From the NCBI GenBank assembly GCA_022510845.1, contig JAFLSR010000025.1:1-33209 (forward strand): a stretch of DNA of 33,209 nucleotides, in the 5' to 3' direction. This document shows, piece after piece, positions 31,930 to 33,209 of this stretch. A program made the position numbers and the translations under genes. Each line of letters starts with the position of its first letter. The stretch's first letter is position 1. Under the pieces are notes generated by a model. The model was given only the letters and a program-made list of their open reading frames with translations, was not told the DNA's origin and made no database searches. Source of the DNA: Treponema sp. (GTDB taxonomy: Bacteria > Spirochaetota > Spirochaetia > Treponematales > Treponemataceae).

Positions 31930-32621
31930 AATTTATTTTCCTCTTTTTTTTGGGAACGATTTTTGCGCAAGAAGTTTCGTTCCAGAAAAAAATCCGCCTT
32001 CCGCTTTGGGCGGAATTGGATGCGTATCCCGGCTTGCATCCAGTTGGCGAGGACGAGGAATCGAATTCGGTTTCCATCGATTACGATGAGCCGGTTTTTG
32101 CGCATGCCGTCCGCGAGATGAAAAAAATCACGCCGTTCTTGCTTGGCGGAATGGTCTACGGCTGGGAATTCGACTACACGCCTTACGACAAGGCGCGTGG
32201 CGTAAAAGAATTTTTTGAGTTCAAGGAAATCCGTCCGTTTGAAGACGAGACGAAGTTCATCAAATATGAGAATCCGTGGTTCGACGAGAGCAAGGTTCAT
32301 TGCTGGGTTTCATTCGAACGCAGCGATGCGATGATAAATTCTTACAACCACTGGTCCGACATAAAGAATCCGCGCATTTTGGGCTTGGGCGGCGGAAGCG
32401 TTACCAAAGGTTTTGAAGGAATTCAAGAAGCCGCCGAAAACGCTTTGAAAGATGCGGTGCGCACGTATTTCAGAAAAATTCTGAAAAACAAGCCAAAGCG
32501 GATTACTGGAACTGTTCTTGTGAACAAAGTTCCTGCGATATTGGTAAAGTCAGGAAATTATCAAATTCAACTTGATTTTTTTCTGCAAATTGGTACAATA
32601 ATAGAATACAGCCAGTTTTAG
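31911..32621 (+). CDS. Exported protein of unknown function (236 aa)
   Basis: Begins with a clear signal peptide (MDKLAIKFIFLFFLGTIFAQ) with likely cleavage after Ala-Gln or nearby. The first ATG of the open frame, at 31866, would bury this peptide, so I start at 31911, overlapping the rhomboid gene by 19 bases. The mature part is rich in aromatic and acidic residues (WAELDAYPGLHPVGEDEES), with a glycine-rich GLGGGSVTKGFEGIQEAAENALKDAV helix region. I do not recognise a family; it resembles periplasmic or surface proteins seen only in treponemes. The context suggests an envelope role together with the following gene. Confidence 0.72.
   Translation: MDKLAIKFIFLFFLGTIFAQEVSFQKKIRLPLWAELDAYPGLHPVGEDEESNSVSIDYDEPVFAHAVREMKKITPFLLGGMVYGWEFDYTPYDKARGVKEFFEFKEIRPFEDETKFIKYENPWFDESKVHCWVSFERSDAMINSYNHWSDIKNPRILGLGGGSVTKGFEGIQEAAENALKDAVRTYFRKILKNKPKRITGTVLVNKVPAILVKSGNYQIQLDFFLQIGTIIEYSQF
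32572..32599 (+). promoter_or_regulatory. Promoter of the 137-aa exported protein gene
   Basis: TTGATT (32572-32577), 16-base spacer, TACAAT (32594-32599), inside the 3' end of the preceding gene. The leader is about 26 bases with AGGAGG. Confidence 0.65.
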
Positions 32622-32632
32622 GAGGTTTCATT

Positions 32633-33046
32633 ATGAAAAAATTTCTTGTTGTTCTTGCGGTGGCAATGCTCTCTGCTTTTGCGTTTGCGCAGGATGATGG
32701 CGCGTTGGATATGTCGGTTCAGACAATTATTCCTGAAGACCAGCATGTACAGAACAAGACGGCTCAAATCAGAATCGAGTATATCGAAGGCTTGGACGAA
32801 GTGCGCATTTATTATACGTGCCTCGAAGTTTCTTTCAAAGAAGACGAAGCGCGCGAAGCCATTCGTCAGTGCTTGAATGATTTTAGGCTTCAGAAAGGCT
32901 ATCTCAGTTACGAGTATCTCAAAAAAGACCGCACATCATATAAAAAGGATGAGCGCGGTTTGAAAAGAGCCACCTATATGTCGCAGGTGAAATTCCTTGA
33001 CAGAACGCTCAACAAATTCGATGTTGTGAGCGAAGACAAGGATTAA
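32633..33046 (+). CDS. Small exported protein of unknown function (137 aa)
   Basis: Signal peptide MKKFLVVLAVAMLSAFAFAQ with a standard Ala-x-Ala style cleavage site before DDGALDMS. The mature 117 residues are charged and mixed alpha/beta, with KEDEAREAIRQCLNDFRLQKGYLSYEYLKKD as the longest probable helix and one Cys in the helix plus one in the strand before it. A very good ribosome-binding site (AGGAGG) and its own promoter suggest substantial expression. I recognise no family. It starts 11 bases after the other exported protein, so they may act together. Confidence 0.8.
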   Translation: MKKFLVVLAVAMLSAFAFAQDDGALDMSVQTIIPEDQHVQNKTAQIRIEYIEGLDEVRIYYTCLEVSFKEDEAREAIRQCLNDFRLQKGYLSYEYLKKDRTSYKKDERGLKRATYMSQVKFLDRTLNKFDVVSEDKD

Positions 33047-33079
33047 GGATAAATCTTTTCCTCAAAAAAGGTTCCTTAT

Positions 33080-33181
33080 TTTTAAGCAGTGAAGAAAGTT
33101 TCAACTTTCGAACTGCTTAAAACGCGATTTGCAGCGAAGCGAAAATCGCAGTGCAATACGCGAGTTTTCGAAGAAAACTCG
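33080..33181 (-). repeat. Composite hairpin repeat, reverse copy at the window end
   Basis: Hairpins in the order b (33080-33122, AAGCAGT with ACTGCTT plus inner AAAGTT pairing), a (33124-33149, GCGATTT/AAATCGC) and d (33161-33181, CGAGTTTTC GAA GAAAACTCG). This is the reverse of the order in the repeat at 2397-2810, and the spacers correspond. On the minus strand hairpin b is followed by AATAAGGA, matching the AATTAAGGAG of that repeat. Confidence 0.72.
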
Positions 33182-33209
33182 GATTAAAAACAGTTGCGCC
33201 AAAAGTGCG

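Noticed and set aside
1..33209. tRNA genes
   Set aside because: I looked for T-loop GTTCRANNC with a flanking acceptor stem and found only coding-sequence matches without cloverleaf potential.

Overview
The window looks like chromosomal DNA of a gut or rumen spirochaete close to Treponema. This is inferred, not proven. The pointers are a FabV-type enoyl reductase of the kind known from Treponema denticola, several MalE-type binding lipoproteins with spirochaete-like lipoboxes, exported proteins of unknown function that I cannot place outside spirochaetes, and dense hairpin repeats between genes. I see no tRNA, rRNA, insertion sequence, prophage or CRISPR array.

Layout. 1-5.7 kb: the tail of an unidentified gene, a MATE exporter (-), an AlkD-like DNA repair protein, a small protein, a composite hairpin repeat, mnmE, the SRP RNA (-) and an MFS permease (-). 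6.0-9.0 kb: an orphan ATP-grasp enzyme and a Cache-HAMP-GGDEF diguanylate cyclase. 9.1-14.9 kb: a galactan-use cluster (binding lipoprotein, two permeases, GH53 endo-galactanase lipoprotein) with the gene order of the Bacillus gan operon minus the GH42 gene. 15.1-18.5 kb: a second sugar ABC importer (binding lipoprotein, intercistronic terminator, two permeases). Neither importer has its ATPase here, so a shared MsmX/MalK-type ATPase elsewhere is expected. 18.6-19.4 kb: a Sir2 deacylase (-).

19.5-21.2 kb is the most unusual region. It is an AT-rich two-gene module, a phosphoribosyltransferase-HAD fusion followed by a SAM methyltransferase. Each gene is interrupted by a 10-base homopolymer (C10 and G10), and each would be restored to full length by a small tract-length change. 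This has the form of a doubly phase-variable glycan-modification locus, with both genes OFF in this sequence.

21.4-26.9 kb: cellobiose phosphorylase (GH94) behind a structured leader, then fabF and fabV. 27.0-33.0 kb: a PilZ protein overlapping an RlmM-like methyltransferase, an uncharacterised 530-residue protein, a GAF-GGDEF cyclase, a rhomboid protease and two exported proteins of unknown function. A further hairpin repeat closes the window.

Themes. (1) Plant-polysaccharide use: galactan cleavage and uptake, a second oligosaccharide importer and phosphorolysis of cellobiose. (2) Cyclic di-GMP: two cyclases and one PilZ receptor. (3) Five genes (alkD-like, ATP-grasp, Sir2, PilZ and the 530-residue protein) each have a sigma70-type promoter with a 17-base spacer placed 5-7 bases before the ATG and no Shine-Dalgarno, suggesting leaderless mRNAs. 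(4) Two families of hairpin-rich dispersed repeats; three copies end exactly at gene starts, and in two of these the repeat itself contains the ribosome-binding site.
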